Origin: Streptomyces sp. NRRL WC-3626
GTDB taxonomy: Bacteria; Actinomycetota; Actinomycetes; Streptomycetales; Streptomycetaceae
Assembly (NCBI RefSeq): GCF_000718785.1
Contig: NZ_JOCA01000031.1
Span: 1 to 62,930 of the forward strand
Length of the DNA: 62,930 nt
Direction of reading: 5' to 3'
This document shows, piece after piece, positions 47,228 through 55,692 of the stretch (its first letter is position 1; every line of letters starts with the position of its first letter). The position numbers were made by a program, and so were the translations under genes. The notes under the pieces are model-generated. The model was not told where the DNA came from. It saw nothing but the letters and a program-made list of their open reading frames with translations, and did no database searches.

Positions 47228-48580
47228 TCATCGCGTGGTGGTGCCGAGCACTCCGCTCACGTTCAGGACCTCATGGCACTGGGACGCCTGACGACCTGTG
47301 GCCGGGGTACCGGGCTTCGCGCAGGTCACGCTGATGGTCACCGTGTCGTTCTCGGGGATCTCGATGGGAGTGACCCAGTGGTAGTCCTGGTTGCGGAACG
47401 TCTCCAGCGCGATCGTGGTGATCTTGCGGTCGCCGAAGCTGATCGTCAGTACGCCCTCGTCGCCCTGGAAGTTGGCGACGACGATGTCGGTGACGCCGAA
47501 GACACTGTCCGCGGGCACCTTGTACGTGCCGGCCTCGGTCCGGCCCGTGCCCGTCTTCAGGTCGATCGTCTCCGAGTGCTGCGCGCCGCCGGCCGCCGTA
47601 CCGCCCCCGGCCGAGGAGGCGCTGCCGTCGCCGCCCGTGCCGGGCGCCGCGGCCCCCGACTCCTGGCCGCCGCCCCCGGGCCGGCTGTCGGCCCCGGTGC
47701 CCGGAGCCCCTCCGCCGGCCTCCTGCTCACCGGCCGGTGTCGGCCGGGGCCGGACCGCCTCGGTGGCCGCCTCCTCGGCGGCGCTGCGCACCGCCGGACG
47801 GACCAGTGTGAACCAGGCGAGCAGCAGCGCGAGCAGCGCGGCGAGCAGGATCAGCAGCCACTTCGGGAAGATCGGGATCTGGACGAACTCCGCGTCCAGC
47901 GGCGGCTGTACGACGGGATCGCCGGCGCGCGCCTGCGCCGTCTCCTCCTGCTCGACGGCCTCCGTGGTGTCCATCGTGAACGGCCACACCACGGGGTTGC
48001 CGAACCACACCGGCTTGGCGGTACGGACCCGCAGCCGGACCTCCGCCGACTCGCCGGGCTCCAGCTTCGGCTGCGCCGGGTCGAAGGCGAACGCCAGCTC
48101 CTCGCCCGCCTGTCCGGGGGTGAAGCGCACCCGCACCGGGGTGTTGCCCTGGTTGCGTACGGCCAGCAGGTAGCGGCCGCGCAGCCAGCCGCGCCGGCGG
48201 CGCGGGGACAGCTCGGTCCGCAGTTCGTGGAACTCCCCGACGTGCACGGTGGTTTCGAGGACCCGTACCGCGTCGGGGTGCTCGTTCGGCAGCACCCGCA
48301 CCCCGAGGGGCATCTCGCCGGCCCGGATCTCCGGGGAACGCGGCGGCTCCAGCCGGAGCGTCACCGTCTCGGAGGTGCCGGGATACAGGGAGACGCGCGC
48401 CGGTTCGACCGTGGTCCACGCGGCGCAGTCCCCGACCACCGTCAGGTCGTACGCCTCGACGATGTCGCTGTCGTTGCGCACGGTCAGCGTGGTGGTGGCG
48501 ATGTCGCCCGGAGTCACCGTCACGGCCGGGATGTCGAGGCCGGGCGCACCGGGACCGGAAGAGGCTGCGGAAGGCGTCAC
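47228..48580 (-). CDS. Beta-sandwich membrane protein next to the CIS locus
   Basis: The 450-residue protein has an N-terminal half made of two beta-rich Ig/COG1470-like domains (PGDIATTTLTVRNDSD, YPGTSETVTLRLEPP, ELSPRRRRGWLRGRYLLAVR). A single transmembrane helix (KWLLILLAALLALLLAWFTLV, about residues 238-260), a Gly/Ala/Ser-rich linker and a C-terminal beta domain with two Cys (VTCAKPG, SQCHEVLN) follow. There is no N-terminal signal peptide. The start is taken as GTG 48580. It is divergent from the LuxR regulator of the CIS cluster. Streptomyces CIS loci include membrane-associated proteins; whether this one serves that role is inference. Confidence 0.75.
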   Translation of the reverse strand: MTPSAASSGPGAPGLDIPAVTVTPGDIATTTLTVRNDSDIVEAYDLTVVGDCAAWTTVEPARVSLYPGTSETVTLRLEPPRSPEIRAGEMPLGVRVLPNEHPDAVRVLETTVHVGEFHELRTELSPRRRRGWLRGRYLLAVRNQGNTPVRVRFTPGQAGEELAFAFDPAQPKLEPGESAEVRLRVRTAKPVWFGNPVVWPFTMDTTEAVEQEETAQARAGDPVVQPPLDAEFVQIPIFPKWLLILLAALLALLLAWFTLVRPAVRSAAEEAATEAVRPRPTPAGEQEAGGGAPGTGADSRPGGGGQESGAAAPGTGGDGSASSAGGGTAAGGAQHSETIDLKTGTGRTEAGTYKVPADSVFGVTDIVVANFQGDEGVLTISFGDRKITTIALETFRNQDYHWVTPIEIPENDTVTISVTCAKPGTPATGRQASQCHEVLNVSGVLGTTTR

Positions 48581-48785
48581 GCCCTCACCGTAGGAGCCCG
48601 CCCGGGAGTACGGCGAGGAACGCGAGGGCAATGTGCGGGCAGTGACGGTGCCCGGACAGCCGCGGGCAACTCACTTGTAACGGCGGCCTCTTGATGTGGC
48701 GAGCCGCCTCCCGCGCACCACCCCGCCTGTGATCACCTCACGTTCTCCCCGTCACCTCCCACCGACTCATGCGAAGCAGGTAGCC

Positions 48786-49508
48786 GTGTTCCGCGCCGAA
48801 GAGATCCGACCCGAACTGTCCGACACCTCACCGCCCGGCCCCGTCCGGACCGGCTGGATCCACCGCACCCCACCCGACGGACCTCCGCCCCGGGTGACCC
48901 TGGCCGTCTACGCCGCCGACCCGGTGCTGCGGGTGGGCGTCGTCCAGCAGTTACGGCACCGGCCCGAGGTCGACCTGGTCGACGCCGACGACATGGGCTC
49001 GGCCCGGGTGTCCCTGGTGGTCGCCGACACCGTCGACGACGACGTGGCCGCCCTGCTGGGCCGGCTGCGGCACAACGGCGCCACCCGCACCGGCCTGGTG
49101 ATCGGCACCCTCGGGGCCGGCGGGCTGCAGCGTGTCATCGAGTGCGGGGTCGCCGCGGTGCTGCGCCGCGCCGAGGCCGATCAGGACCAGCTGCTGCGCC
49201 TGGTCCTGGCCACCGGCAACGGCGAGGGCATGCTCCCCGGCGATCTGCTGGGTGAACTCCTCAACCACGTCGGCAGCCTGCAGCGTTCCGCACTCGACCC
49301 CGGGGCGCTGTCCCTGTCCACCCTCACCACGCGCGAGGCGGACATGCTGCGGCTGGTGTCGGAGGGCCTGGACACGGCGGAGATAGCCCGCAAGACCTCG
49401 TACTCCGAACGCACCGTCAAGAACGTCCTGCACGAGGTCATCACCCGGCTGCAACTGCGCAACCGGGCCCACGCCGTGGGCTACGCGCTGCGCAACGGGC
49501 TGATCTGA
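48786..49508 (+). CDS. LuxR-family regulator with atypical receiver domain (CIS-linked)
   Basis: The 240-residue protein has a C-terminal LuxR/NarL HTH (LTTREADMLRLVSEGLDTAE ... SERTVKNVLHEVITRL). The N-terminal domain has receiver-like alternation (VTLAVYAADPVLRVGVVQQL, VSLVVADTVDDD, GVAAVLRRAEADQDQLLRLV), but the usual phosphoacceptor surroundings and Lys switch are changed. It may therefore work without phosphorylation. The GTG at 48786 has AGG six bases upstream. A LuxR-type gene in this position is typical of Streptomyces CIS clusters. Confidence 0.87.
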   Translation: MFRAEEIRPELSDTSPPGPVRTGWIHRTPPDGPPPRVTLAVYAADPVLRVGVVQQLRHRPEVDLVDADDMGSARVSLVVADTVDDDVAALLGRLRHNGATRTGLVIGTLGAGGLQRVIECGVAAVLRRAEADQDQLLRLVLATGNGEGMLPGDLLGELLNHVGSLQRSALDPGALSLSTLTTREADMLRLVSEGLDTAEIARKTSYSERTVKNVLHEVITRLQLRNRAHAVGYALRNGLI

Positions 49509-49678
49509 GGGACCGGCCGGGCGCCCCCGCCGACGACGCCGGGGAACCCCGCGCTGCCCGAAAGCACACCCCGCGCTTCCCCCGGGTGCGGCCCCGCCGC
49601 CCTGCCGCCGTGCGCGCGGCCGGTGCACGGTGGGCGAGGGCACATCCAGCTGCCGCACCAGACCGCGAAGGGGACCCG

Positions 49679-52600
49679 ATGGAATCCGCTGGCTCCGGCG
49701 GGCGGTACCGCCTGGGGAGACTCGGCATGTCGCTGCTGCTGTTCCTCCCGCTGCTCGGGGTGACGGCGGCGGCCGGTCCGGGCAATGCCGAACCGGGGGA
49801 CACGGACGCGGCGGACGCCGCGCAGACCCGGATCACCTACGCCGGCACCGGACACCGCAGTCTCGGCGGCGTCGCCTCCACCACCTCCAGCCCCGCCCTG
49901 TTCGGTGAGGGCCCGGCCCACTACGACGTACAGCCGTCCGCCGTCGGCGACCAGCTGGTCTTCGCCTCCCGGCGGGACGAGAAGAACCCGCAGATCTATC
50001 TGCGGGCCGCCGGCGGTTCCGTACGGCGGCTCACCACCGGCATGGACGCCGCGCACCCCCAGCTGACGCCCGACGGAGAGTCCGTGGTGTTCGACGCGGG
50101 CGAGGGGGCGCAGCGCGACCTGTGGCTGGTGAGCACCGACGGCGGTGCTCCGACCCGGCTCACCGACACCCCGGCCGACGAGACCGACCCGGCGGTCTCC
50201 CCCGACGGGGAGCGCATCGCGTACGTGTCCGACGCCGACCCGGTGGCCGGCCGGCAGATCCACGTACGGGACCTGAGCGGCGGTGCCGCCACCCGGCTCA
50301 CCGGCTCCGCGGGCGGTACGGCCTCCGAGCCGGCGTGGAACCCGGTCGACGACGACGTCAACCGGGACTGGATCGCCTACACCGTCACCACGACCGAGGA
50401 CGGGCGGTCCGTGTCCCGGCTGCGGATCACGAACGGGGCCGCCGACGAGCCGCTGTTCGCGGGGGTGGCGGCCAACTGGCGTGCCCACGGGGCGTCGTGG
50501 CTGCCCGACGGGGACGGGCTGGTGTTCCTCAGTCCCGAGATCACCTGCGAGTGCGAGGGCGACTGGGACCATGTGTTCCGGTCCACCGCCCACTCCGACC
50601 AGGTTCCCTCGCTGGTGCTCAACGAGGACCGGGACGTCCTCTCGCCCACCTGGCTCGGCGCCGTCGACGGCGGCCGTGCGGTCGTCGAGCGCACCTCCGC
50701 GGCCGGCCCGCACGTGGCGACGCTCCAGGACATCCGGGCGGACGGCTCCGACCCCCGCGACCTCGGGCCGACGATCCTGACCGAGGACCCCGCGGCCGAC
50801 ACCAACACCGATCCCGCCAAGGACCCCCTCTTCCAGCCGGGCCCCGGCTACGACCCCTGGACGGAGCGGCAGAACTACACGCCCGACGGCCGCCGGATCG
50901 TCGTCACCCGCTTCGAGGGCGAGGCCGGACAGCGGAGCCAGCGGATCTGGACGGTCGACGCCGACGGCTTCAACGCGGCACCCATGGACCTCGCGGGCCG
51001 CGCCGCCACCGACTGGGACACCGACCCGACGTTCTCCCCGGACGGCACCCGCCTCGCCTTCACCCGTGTCTCGCCGGGCGCCGTCGGCGGGGCGGGCCGC
51101 ATCCTCGTCGCCGACGTCGCCGACGGCGCGATCACCGGCGAGATCGTCCCGCCGGCCGGAGAGCTCACCGGCCGGGACGCCCAGCCCACCTGGTCCTCCG
51201 ACGGCGCCACCCTGGCCTTCACCCGCGCCGAGGAGATCGACGGCAGGGGCGGCAACAAGCACGTGTGGACCGTGCCGGTGGACGACCTGACCGACCAGAA
51301 CGACCTGAGCGAGACCCACTGCCCCGGCGACTGCGAGGTCATCGACGACAGCCCCGCCTTCTCCCCGGACGGGCGCGGTGTCGCGTTCAACCGCAAGAAC
51401 GGGGCCGGCCGGATCGACGAGCGGAACGGCATCCTGCTCACCTCCCCGACCGGCGACACCTGCCAGGTCCTCCTGCCGGCCGCCGCCCGCGGTGTGCCCG
51501 GCGCCTGCGACCGGGAACTGCCGGACACCACCGTCACCGGACCGCACCAGCCCCGCGACGCCGCCTGGACCGCCGACGGCAAGGGGCTCGTGTTCAGCTC
51601 CCGCGCCGAGGCCGCCGGCAACAGCCCCGAGAAGCTGAGCCTCCTCGACATCGCCTCCGGCGGCCTCACCCCGCTCACCGCCGGTCTCGCGGGACGGCAG
51701 AAGGAACCCTCCGTCCAGCAGTCCGTGGACCTCGCCGTCCGGGCACCCGGCAGCACGCCGCAGGTCACCGTCGGCGACACCGTCACGGTCACCGTCGACG
51801 TGGTCGACAACGGCCCCGCCGCCTCCCCCGGCACCCGGCTCACCATCGCCCCGCCGCCCGGCGTCCGGGTCACCCGGATCACCCCGCCCGACGGCACCTG
51901 CGACGCCGCGTCCCTGGAGTGCGACCTCGGTGTGGTGGAGCCCGGCGCCACCGTCCCGGTACAGGTCACGCTCACCGGCCTCGTCCCCGGCGACGCACCG
52001 GTCGACTGGTCGGTCACCGGTACGGTCATCGACCCGCAGCCCGGCGACAACGCGGGCCGGACCGTGGTGCCGGTCGTCGAGGCGACCCCCACGCCCACGC
52101 CCACCCCGACCCCCACGCCCACCCCGACCCCCACGCCGCCCGCGCCCCCCGCCCCGACTCCCACGCCCACCGTGCCCCCGGAGCCGGCGGCACCCGAGGC
52201 CGGTCCCGGGGTACGGGTCACCGCCCAGCCGAACCCCGGCTATGTCGGCGGCCGGGTCGTGGTCACGTACACCGTCCGCAACGGCCGTAACGCCCTCGCC
52301 ACCGGACTGCGGCTGCGCATCGGCCTGCCCGCCGGCATCCCCCGCGGCGGCACGCCGGCCGGCTGCGACCGCGACCTCGAGTGCGCGCTGCCCGACCTCA
52401 CGCCGGGCGCCAGCACCGTCGTACGGGTCGTGCTCAGGCCCGACAGGGCGCTGACCGGACAGGTCACCGGCCGCCTCACCACCACCGGCACGGACGCCGA
52501 CCGGAGCGACAACACCGCCCGGCAGCGGCTGCGCATCCTGCAGCCGCGCATCGTCGCCGTGCCGGAGATCGGCAAGCCCGGCTTCGTCACCTCCGTACGC

Positions 52601-52843
52601 GGCAAGGACTTCCCGCCGGGCGTGCCGGTGCGGTTCACGTGGAAGCCGGGGATCACCGCGGCCGCCGCGCCGACCGTCCCGCTCGCGGACGGCACGTTCA
52701 TCGGCCAGCTGCTCATCCTCGCCAAGGACCAGACCGGACCCCGCGTCATCACGGCGAGCGGCCCCGGATTCTCCCCGGTGAAGACCGACTTCCTGGTCGT
52801 CAACGGCAGTGTGCAGCCGCCGGACGAGGTGACCCGCCGGTGA
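49679..52843 (+). CDS. Secreted TolB/PD40 beta-propeller protein with DUF11-like domains
   Basis: The 1054-residue protein has an export helix (MSLLLFLPLLGVTAAAGPGNA), then a long array of WD40-like PD40 repeats (HPQLTPDGESVVFDA, DPAVSPDGERIAYVSD, DPTFSPDGTRLAFTR, SPAFSPDGRGVAFNR). DUF11/CARDB-like domains follow on both sides of a Thr-Pro repeat, then a C-terminal Ig-like domain. The ATG at 49679 follows AGGGGA. Its stop overlaps the DUF4255 gene by GTGA, tying it to the CIS operon. It could be a surface or wall-associated component. Confidence 0.88.
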   Translation: MESAGSGGRYRLGRLGMSLLLFLPLLGVTAAAGPGNAEPGDTDAADAAQTRITYAGTGHRSLGGVASTTSSPALFGEGPAHYDVQPSAVGDQLVFASRRDEKNPQIYLRAAGGSVRRLTTGMDAAHPQLTPDGESVVFDAGEGAQRDLWLVSTDGGAPTRLTDTPADETDPAVSPDGERIAYVSDADPVAGRQIHVRDLSGGAATRLTGSAGGTASEPAWNPVDDDVNRDWIAYTVTTTEDGRSVSRLRITNGAADEPLFAGVAANWRAHGASWLPDGDGLVFLSPEITCECEGDWDHVFRSTAHSDQVPSLVLNEDRDVLSPTWLGAVDGGRAVVERTSAAGPHVATLQDIRADGSDPRDLGPTILTEDPAADTNTDPAKDPLFQPGPGYDPWTERQNYTPDGRRIVVTRFEGEAGQRSQRIWTVDADGFNAAPMDLAGRAATDWDTDPTFSPDGTRLAFTRVSPGAVGGAGRILVADVADGAITGEIVPPAGELTGRDAQPTWSSDGATLAFTRAEEIDGRGGNKHVWTVPVDDLTDQNDLSETHCPGDCEVIDDSPAFSPDGRGVAFNRKNGAGRIDERNGILLTSPTGDTCQVLLPAAARGVPGACDRELPDTTVTGPHQPRDAAWTADGKGLVFSSRAEAAGNSPEKLSLLDIASGGLTPLTAGLAGRQKEPSVQQSVDLAVRAPGSTPQVTVGDTVTVTVDVVDNGPAASPGTRLTIAPPPGVRVTRITPPDGTCDAASLECDLGVVEPGATVPVQVTLTGLVPGDAPVDWSVTGTVIDPQPGDNAGRTVVPVVEATPTPTPTPTPTPTPTPTPPAPPAPTPTPTVPPEPAAPEAGPGVRVTAQPNPGYVGGRVVVTYTVRNGRNALATGLRLRIGLPAGIPRGGTPAGCDRDLECALPDLTPGASTVVRVVLRPDRALTGQVTGRLTTTGTDADRSDNTARQRLRILQPRIVAVPEIGKPGFVTSVRGKDFPPGVPVRFTWKPGITAAAAPTVPLADGTFIGQLLILAKDQTGPRVITASGPGFSPVKTDFLVVNGSVQPPDEVTRR
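52086..52140 (+). repeat. Thr-Pro coding microsatellite
   Basis: ACCCCCACG/ACGCCCACG-type units repeat within the beta-propeller gene and encode about nine Thr-Pro dipeptides, a flexible inter-domain linker. Copy number is likely to vary between strains. Confidence 0.8.
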
Positions 52844-53547
52844 TCCACGAGGTCGACGAGGGGCTGCGCAGGCTGCTCGCCGAAAGCGGCCTGGAGGCGT
52901 CGGGCGTCGACGTCGTCTTCGACGCCCCCACCCGTGACTGGGCGGCCCGGCGCAGCGCCCCGACCGTCTGCGTCTTCCTGTACGACATCCGGGAGGACGC
53001 CCTGCGGCGCGGCGCCGGCGCCGGGGAGGTGTACGACGAGGACGGGCACGTCGTCGCCCGGCGCTCCCCGCCGCGCTGGTTCCAGCTGACGTACCTCGTC
53101 ACGGCGTGGGCGAGCCGCCCGCAGGACGAACACCGGCTGCTGTCGCAGGTGCTCGGCACCCTGGTGGCGTACGACGTGCTGCCCCCGGCGCTGCTCACCG
53201 GCTCGCTCGGCGAACTCGGCCTGACCGTGGGCCTGGACGCCGCCGGGACCGGCATGGACGCGCCGGCCGCCGCCGACGTGTGGTCGGCCCTCGGCGGAGA
53301 GCTGAAGGCGTCCCTCGGGGTGCGGGTGCGGGCGCCCCTCGCCGGGGTGACCCGGGTCGCCGCACCGCCGGTCACCGAGGGACTCGTCGTCCGCACCGCC
53401 GCCGCCCGCGAGGGCGAACAGGCGGGCCCCGGGCGCCGGTTGCGGTACACCGAGGTCGGCGACCCCGGCGCGGACGGCTTCACCGGCCCGCGTGAACGCC
53501 CGCCGGCCCCGGCCCGGCGCCGCCGCAAGGGAGACCGCCAGCCGTGA
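52840..53547 (+). CDS. DUF4255/Pvc16-family CIS protein
   Basis: The 235-residue protein has the DUF4255 N-terminal pattern (VIHEVDEGLRRLLAESG ... VDVVFDAPTRDWAARRSAPT, VCVFLYDIRED, RWFQLTYLVTAWA, EHRLLSQVLGTLVAYDVLPP). In extracellular CIS, Pvc16/Afp16-type proteins cap or terminate the tube/sheath. The GTG at 52840 and its stop both overlap neighbours (GTGA), so it is coupled to the propeller protein and the ATPase. The C-terminus is basic. Confidence 0.9.
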   Translation: MIHEVDEGLRRLLAESGLEASGVDVVFDAPTRDWAARRSAPTVCVFLYDIREDALRRGAGAGEVYDEDGHVVARRSPPRWFQLTYLVTAWASRPQDEHRLLSQVLGTLVAYDVLPPALLTGSLGELGLTVGLDAAGTGMDAPAAADVWSALGGELKASLGVRVRAPLAGVTRVAAPPVTEGLVVRTAAAREGEQAGPGRRLRYTEVGDPGADGFTGPRERPPAPARRRRKGDRQP

Positions 53548-55676
53548 CACACACCGAGGAGCCCGCGCTCTGGACACGGCTCGGGGCGGTCGAGCGGCGG
53601 GTGCGGGAGGCCGTGGCCGTACGGCGGGACGCCGACCCGGACCCGGACGACCCCTACCGCGGCCAGTACCTCACCCCGGAGGCGGCGGCGCGGATCCTGG
53701 ACGAGCCGGGCGGCCTCGACGTACCCGCGCGGGAGCCCTGGCAGCCGCCGGACGGATCCGGACTCGACACGCTCGCACGGCGGTTCGGGCTGTCTCCGCT
53801 CGACCTGGATCTGCTGCTGGTGGCCCTGGCGCCCGACCTGGACGCCCGGTTCGAGCGGCTCTACGGCTACCTCAACGACGACCTGACCCGGCGCCGGCCC
53901 ACCGTCGGGCTCGCACTGGAACTCTGCGGGCTCGGCGGGGCGTCGCCCGCCCGGTTCCGGCTCGCCCCCGGGGCACCGCTGATCGCGGGCGGTCTGCTGG
54001 AGATCACCGAACCGGAACGGCCCCCGCTGTCGCGCGTGCTGACGGTCCCCGACCGGGTCACCGCCCACCTCCTGGGCGACCCGACACCCGACGCCCGGCT
54101 CACGGGAGTGCTCGGCGAGGTCCTGGAGGACCCCACCGCCGAGCCGGTGGAGGTCCGCCGGGCGGCCGCCGCGGCCGGTCTCGTCCATCTGCGCAGCCGG
54201 GGCGGCGACGCCGAGGGGCTGGCCGTCGCGGCCCTGCGCACGGCGGGCCGGGACCCGCTGGTCCTGGACCCGGCGGCGCTCACCCGCCGCCCGTCCGACC
54301 TGCCGGCACTGGCCCGCGTCCTCGCCCTCGAGGCCCGCCTGACCGGCGCGGGCGTGGTGCTCGGACCGCTGGCGGCCCTGCCCGGCGAACCCGGCGAACG
54401 CTCCCGCACGCTCCGGACCCTCTGCACCGAACTCCGGGGCATCCCCCTCTACACCCACGACGCGACACCCTGGGACCCCACCTGGGCCCCCGACACCCCC
54501 GTCACCCTCACGGTCCCGCCCCCGGCGCCGGAACGCCAGGCAGCCCGGTGGCACCATGCGCTCACCAGGGCCGCGCAGGCGGCCGGGACCTCGCACCGGC
54601 CCGCCGACGACGCCGGGTCACCGAGCCCGGCGACCGCCGGCCCGGTCGCACCCGGGCCGCGTCGGCCCGTCGATCCCCTCGGTGACGTCGAGGCGCTCGC
54701 GCGAGCCGTCGCCGCGCATCGGCTGGACGCCGGGCAACTGCGCCGGGCCGCCGACGTGGCGGTGCGCACGGCCGCGCTCGACGGACGCCCCGTCGGACCG
54801 GACGATCTGCGGGGCGCCGTCCGCGCCCAGAACGGCGCGGGCCTCGACCGGCTCGCCCGGCGGGTGGAACCGGGGGTCGGCTGGGACGACCTCGTGCTGC
54901 CGCCCACCACCCACCGGCGGCTGCGGGAGCTCGCACTGCGCGCCCGCCACCGTGAGCAGGTGCTCGGACAGTGGGGGATGCGGCCCGGCGGCGGCCGGGG
55001 GCGCGGCGTCATCGCGCTGTTCGCCGGCGAGTCCGGCACCGGCAAGACCATGTCCGCCGAGGTCGTCGCCGCGGACCTCGGCATGGACCTGTACGTCGTC
55101 GACCTGTCCACGGTCGTCGACAAGTACGTCGGGGAGACCGAGAAGAACCTGGAGCGCATCTTCACCGAGGCCTCCGCGGTCAACGCGGTGCTGCTCTTCG
55201 ACGAGGCCGACGCGATCTTCGGCAAACGCTCGGAGGTGAAGGACGCCCACGACCGGCACGCCAACATCGAGTCGGCTTATCTGCTCCAGCGCATGGAGTC
55301 GTTCGACGGGATCGCCGTACTGACCACCAACCTGCGCGCCAACCTGGACGAGGCGTTCACCCGCCGTCTGGACGTCGTCGCGGACTTCCCCATGCCGGAC
55401 GCCGGCCAGCGGCTCGCCCTGTGGGACCGGTGCCTGGGCGACCGGCTGCCCCGCTCCGACGACCTCGACCTCGCCTTCTGCGCGGACCGCTTCGAACTCG
55501 CCGGCGGCTCCATCCGCGCCTGCGCGGTCACCGCGGCCTACCTTGCCGCGGAGTCCGGCAAACCGCTCACCATGCGGCAGACGGTGACCGCGATCGCCCA
55601 GGAGTACCGCAAGCTCGGACGGCTGCTCCTGGAGAGCGAGTTCGGGCCCTACACGGCGGAGGCGGCCGGGGCGTGA
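53544..55676 (+). CDS. AAA+ ATPase of the contractile injection system
   Basis: The 710-residue protein has an N-terminal region of about 450 residues and one C-terminal AAA+ module. Walker A is AGESGTGKT (near residue 495), Walker B is VLLFDEADAIFG (near 550), sensor 1 is VLTTNLRANLDEAF, and the arginine finger lies in RRLDVVADFPMP. It matches the Pvc15/Afp15-type ATPase present in nearly all eCIS loci, thought to help assembly or payload handling. The GTG overlaps the DUF4255 gene. Confidence 0.94.
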   Translation: MTHTEEPALWTRLGAVERRVREAVAVRRDADPDPDDPYRGQYLTPEAAARILDEPGGLDVPAREPWQPPDGSGLDTLARRFGLSPLDLDLLLVALAPDLDARFERLYGYLNDDLTRRRPTVGLALELCGLGGASPARFRLAPGAPLIAGGLLEITEPERPPLSRVLTVPDRVTAHLLGDPTPDARLTGVLGEVLEDPTAEPVEVRRAAAAAGLVHLRSRGGDAEGLAVAALRTAGRDPLVLDPAALTRRPSDLPALARVLALEARLTGAGVVLGPLAALPGEPGERSRTLRTLCTELRGIPLYTHDATPWDPTWAPDTPVTLTVPPPAPERQAARWHHALTRAAQAAGTSHRPADDAGSPSPATAGPVAPGPRRPVDPLGDVEALARAVAAHRLDAGQLRRAADVAVRTAALDGRPVGPDDLRGAVRAQNGAGLDRLARRVEPGVGWDDLVLPPTTHRRLRELALRARHREQVLGQWGMRPGGGRGRGVIALFAGESGTGKTMSAEVVAADLGMDLYVVDLSTVVDKYVGETEKNLERIFTEASAVNAVLLFDEADAIFGKRSEVKDAHDRHANIESAYLLQRMESFDGIAVLTTNLRANLDEAFTRRLDVVADFPMPDAGQRLALWDRCLGDRLPRSDDLDLAFCADRFELAGGSIRACAVTAAYLAAESGKPLTMRQTVTAIAQEYRKLGRLLLESEFGPYTAEAAGA

Positions 55677-55692
55677 GACGACCCGTCCGGGG

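Noticed and set aside
47219..48694. Plus-strand frame starting in the AT-rich patch
   Set aside because: It lies opposite a well-supported membrane protein, and its product is low-complexity Arg/Gly/Val sequence.
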